This document shows, piece after piece, positions 46,848-48,602 of a stretch of 48,602 bases of DNA; the stretch's first letter is position 1; each line of letters opens with the position of its first letter. The translations under genes and the position numbers were made by a program. Source of the DNA: Oerskovia douganii (lineage in GTDB: Bacteria > Actinomycetota > Actinomycetes > Actinomycetales > Cellulomonadaceae); contig NZ_JACSPN010000003.1 of assembly GCF_015142735.1 (NCBI RefSeq), positions 235,910 to 284,511 on the forward strand. Reading direction: 5' to 3'. The notes beneath the pieces were generated by a model. It worked only from the letters and a program-made list of their open reading frames with translations, did not search any database and was not told the origin of the DNA.

Positions 46848-47924
46848 TCAGTGCCCCGGGTGTCCCGCCTGCCCGCTCTCGTCGGGAAGGGGCGGCGCGA
46901 CGGGGTCGACGGCTGCGCCCGCATGCCCGCCGTGGCCTCGGAATCGGTCGATGGACTCCTGCGCGCCGGGGGGCATGCTGCCGTCGGCGTTGCGGACGAG
47001 GAAGATCCCGGCCATCCCGCCGTCGGCGTGGAACTGCACGTGGCAGTGGTACATCCAGGCGCCCGGCCCGACGCCCAGCCCGGCGACGACCTGGAACCCG
47101 AACGAGTCGCCGGGGTTGAGGTCGCGGTTGTCGACGACCTGGCTCGGGTCGTCCCTGCCTTGGAGCAGACCGGTGCGGCTGTTGGCCCAACGGTGCGCGT
47201 GGAGGTGGAACGTGTGGAACGTGTTGCCGTGGCCGATGCAGATGAACTCGACGCGCTCGCCGAGCTTCGCCTCGAACATCGGGGTGTCCGGTGCGGCCTT
47301 GTTGTTCACGAGCATGTCGTTGAAGACCACCGTGAACTGCTTCTGGGGGAGGACGTCGCCCACCCTGCGCACGACGAGGGCTCCGTAGAGCCCGGCCGCG
47401 ACACCGGGAGTGCCGTGCTCGCCCCACGCGTGGTCGTGATAGTGCCAGTAGCCCGCGCTCCCTGGCATCCAGATGCCGCGGTCGCGGGCCATGGGGACGG
47501 TCGACCAGACGTAGACGCGCGTCTCCCCGGGCTCGTTGAACGAGTCGTTGAACGGGCTGCCGTCGCTGTCCACGTCGTAGTTGACGCCGTGCGGGTGGAT
47601 GGACAGGCGCTGATCGGTCGTGTTGACGAGGGTGATCTCGAGGGTCTCGCCCTCCCACATCTCGAGCACCGGTCCGGGGACCGTCGCCGTCCCCGCGGCG
47701 AGCCCGTAACCGACCATGCCGCCCGGGAGCCGTTCGGCGTACATCGTGATGCGCCGGACGGTGGCGCTCGGCGCGGGCGCCGCGGCGGCGGCCGGTGCGA
47801 CGGCTCCGCCGGGCCCGAGCACGTAGGCGGCGACCGGAGCCGCTGCGAGGACGCCCGCTCCGAGGAGCAGGGAACGTCTGGAGAGCGGGTTCGCGGGCTG
47901 GAGCTCTGACGTCGGGTCGCTCAT
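46848..47924 (-). CDS. Tat-exported two-domain multicopper oxidase
   Basis: A 358-residue exported copper enzyme. The ATG at 47924 has GGAAGGA six bases upstream and gives a twin-arginine signal (SRRSLLLGAG, Arg16-Arg17), meaning export after folding with copper. Copper ligands are complete: His110/His112 (HPHG), His161/His163 (HYHDH), His237/His240/His242 (HTFHLH), His293-Cys294-His295, His299 and Met304 (HCHVQFHADGGM). The size fits two-domain laccases or small oxidases that work as trimers, reducing oxygen at a trinuclear site while oxidising an organic or protein donor. The His-rich C-terminus may hold extra copper. First gene of the set; the ThuA gene follows after 110 bp. The cupredoxin protein is a plausible electron donor. 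Confidence 0.92.
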   Translation of the reverse strand: MSDPTSELQPANPLSRRSLLLGAGVLAAAPVAAYVLGPGGAVAPAAAAAPAPSATVRRITMYAERLPGGMVGYGLAAGTATVPGPVLEMWEGETLEITLVNTTDQRLSIHPHGVNYDVDSDGSPFNDSFNEPGETRVYVWSTVPMARDRGIWMPGSAGYWHYHDHAWGEHGTPGVAAGLYGALVVRRVGDVLPQKQFTVVFNDMLVNNKAAPDTPMFEAKLGERVEFICIGHGNTFHTFHLHAHRWANSRTGLLQGRDDPSQVVDNRDLNPGDSFGFQVVAGLGVGPGAWMYHCHVQFHADGGMAGIFLVRNADGSMPPGAQESIDRFRGHGGHAGAAVDPVAPPLPDESGQAGHPGH

Positions 47925-47966
47925 GGATGTCCTTCCGGACGCGGACGGCGAGTCCCCACGGCGCGA

Positions 47967-47986
47967 CGGTGCGCCGCGGCGCACCG
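47967..47986. repeat. 20-bp perfect palindrome in the oxidase leader
   Basis: CGGTGCGCCGCGGCGCACCG lies 43 bp upstream of the oxidase start, within its predicted long leader. It could form a hairpin in the RNA or bind a dimeric protein. Confidence 0.6.
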
Positions 47987-48007
47987 CGCCACGCCTCTCG
48001 GTCGACG

Positions 48008-48034
48008 GACCCCGGGGCAGCGACCCCGGGGCAG
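48008..48034. repeat. 13-bp tandem direct repeat
   Basis: GACCCCGGGGCAG occurs twice, separated by one base. Each unit contains CCCCGGGG, itself palindromic. No function recognised. Confidence 0.7.
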
Positions 48035-48257
48035 GAAGTCGGTCCCGCGTGCGTGACAGGCCTCGCTCGCCGGACGTCAGCGACGGGGGCCACCGATGAC
48101 CGGTGGGGACCCGCGTCGCGGGGCGAGGTAGGCGGCCACGGGTGGCCGAGCCGGTGCACGCGACGATGCGTGCGAGCCGACCGTCGGTCCGGACGTCCGG
48201 CGTGCCCCGAGCCGGAGATCCAGGACTCCCGGTGGTTTCCAGGAGCAACTGTCAATC

Positions 48258-48286
48258 ATCAGAACGCACGTCTGGGGCTATGTCAA
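48258..48286 (-). promoter_or_regulatory. Promoter of the copper oxidase/ThuA/cupredoxin set
   Basis: On the minus strand TTGACA (48286-48281), a 17-bp spacer, then TCTGAT (48263-48258). Transcription from about 48251 gives a leader of about 325 nt before the oxidase ATG. The 624-bp stretch 47925-48548 holds this leader, the promoter, upstream dyads and a terminator; no gene is seen in it. Confidence 0.6.
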
Positions 48287-48309
48287 CAGATAGGCGAAAG
48301 TTCTGCTGT

Positions 48310-48328
48310 GAACACGCAAAAGGTGTTC
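48310..48328. promoter_or_regulatory. Inverted repeat upstream of the copper-set promoter
   Basis: GAACAC and GTGTTC flank a 7-bp AT-rich centre, about 24 bp upstream of the -35, a position suited to an activator. A second dyad, ACGACCC (48364-48370) with GGGTCGT (48379-48385), lies further upstream. Confidence 0.45.
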
Positions 48329-48436
48329 TTTAGGTGGCAAACTTCGAATTGTGGGGCGACAATACGACCCTGTTCTTCGGGTCGTCATCAAGGAATGCCC
48401 TGTGCCAGGGAGCGCGACGACGTGACACCCGACGGT

Positions 48437-48476
48437 GCCGCCCGCCCGGTCGTCCGGGCTCCTGGGCGGGTGCGGC
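48437..48476 (-). terminator. Terminator-like hairpin of the gene entering from the right edge
   Basis: GCCGC plus CCGCCC (48437-48447) pairs with GGGCGG plus GCGGC (48464-48476), with a 2-nt bulge. It lies about 70 bases past the stop at 48549. Confidence 0.5.
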
Positions 48477-48548
48477 CGCCGGGACGACGAGCGCGGCACG
48501 AGGCCGCGCCCAGGTGCCGACTAGGTGTACCCGGCCAGGAGGTTGGTG

Positions 48549-48602
48549 TCAGTTCCGGTTGTTGAAGGGAGGACCTCCGGGCTTAGTGGAGATGTCGAAG
48601 TC
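48549..48602 (-). CDS. 3' end of a gene running off the window (possible)
   Basis: The minus strand from the window edge reads DFDISTKPGGPPFNNRN followed by TGA, with AAC, ACT and AAG codons and a terminator-like hairpin downstream. Only 17 residues are visible. The Gly-Pro and Asn-rich end is not one I can assign. It could be a chance frame. Confidence 0.35.
   Translation of the reverse strand, partial: DFDISTKPGGPPFNNRN

Noticed and set aside
48250-48255. A second TTGACA on the minus strand near the oxidase promoter
   Set aside because: No acceptable -10 lies 16-19 bp downstream, whereas the TTGACA at 48286-48281 has TCTGAT at 17 bp.

Overview
The window is very GC-rich, with strong G/C bias at third codon positions, frequent GTG starts and mycothiol-era actinobacterial gene styles. 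The gene content (MgtE-like/DUF1003/Mrp cluster, GalT-GalK, MacB-type cassettes, large secreted carbohydrate-active proteins) points to an Actinomycetota member of the Micrococcales, most like the Cellulomonas/Cellulosimicrobium/Oerskovia group. The genus is an inference. I see no rRNA, tRNA, CRISPR array, insertion sequence or phage gene.

Layout, left to right. (1) 1-4.5 kb: an MFS transporter, exonuclease III, and an MFS exporter divergent from its ArsR-type regulator. (2) 4.6-8.0 kb: a secreted 1102-residue protein (PA14, beta-propeller, CBM6-like, DUF1080) behind a near-consensus promoter. (3) 8.1-13.7 kb: an MMPL transporter converging on a DeoR regulator plus a single-polypeptide GalT-GalK fusion, with a 10-bp-periodic operator. 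(4) 13.7-22.0 kb: two MacB-type export cassettes on the minus strand (adaptor-ATPase-permease and lipoprotein-adaptor-ATPase-permease), stitched by 4-nt stop/start overlaps, with a degenerate junction relic between them. (5) 22.2-25.5 kb: Mrp ATPase, DUF1003 protein, and a PRC/MgtE_N/CBS protein. (6) 25.8-33.7 kb: an eight-gene sugar operon (binding protein, two permeases, DeoR regulator, SIS isomerase/deaminase, ROK kinase, PfkB kinase, class II aldolase), probably for a galactosamine-type amino sugar by the tagatose-6-phosphate route. (7) 33.8-40.3 kb: a stress-type membrane protein, a TetR regulator with a drug-type ABC-2 exporter, a methyltransferase, and an Xaa-Pro aminopeptidase. (8) 40.4-47.9 kb: a minus-strand set of three secreted proteins: a Tat-exported two-domain multicopper oxidase, a 1346-residue ThuA/F5-8C/sugar-dehydrogenase-propeller/PKD/DUF1080 protein, and a cupredoxin fused to five Ig-like repeats. 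(9) 47.9-48.6 kb: a regulatory region and the 3' tip of another gene.

The most interesting system is region 8 together with region 2. ThuA and DUF1080 are both associated with 3-keto-glycoside chemistry. Here they sit in one exported polypeptide with a quinoprotein-type propeller, while a type 1 copper protein and a multicopper oxidase are encoded beside it. I read this as a candidate extracellular oxidative glycan-degrading chain in which copper proteins replace the fused haem domain often seen in such proteins of other phyla. The cupredoxin protein and the ThuA protein also share an unnamed ~80-residue C-terminal module.

Two general themes recur. At least eight genes have a -10-like hexamer exactly six bases before the start codon, which predicts leaderless mRNAs. 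Nearly every operon junction uses an ATGA or GTGA overlap.
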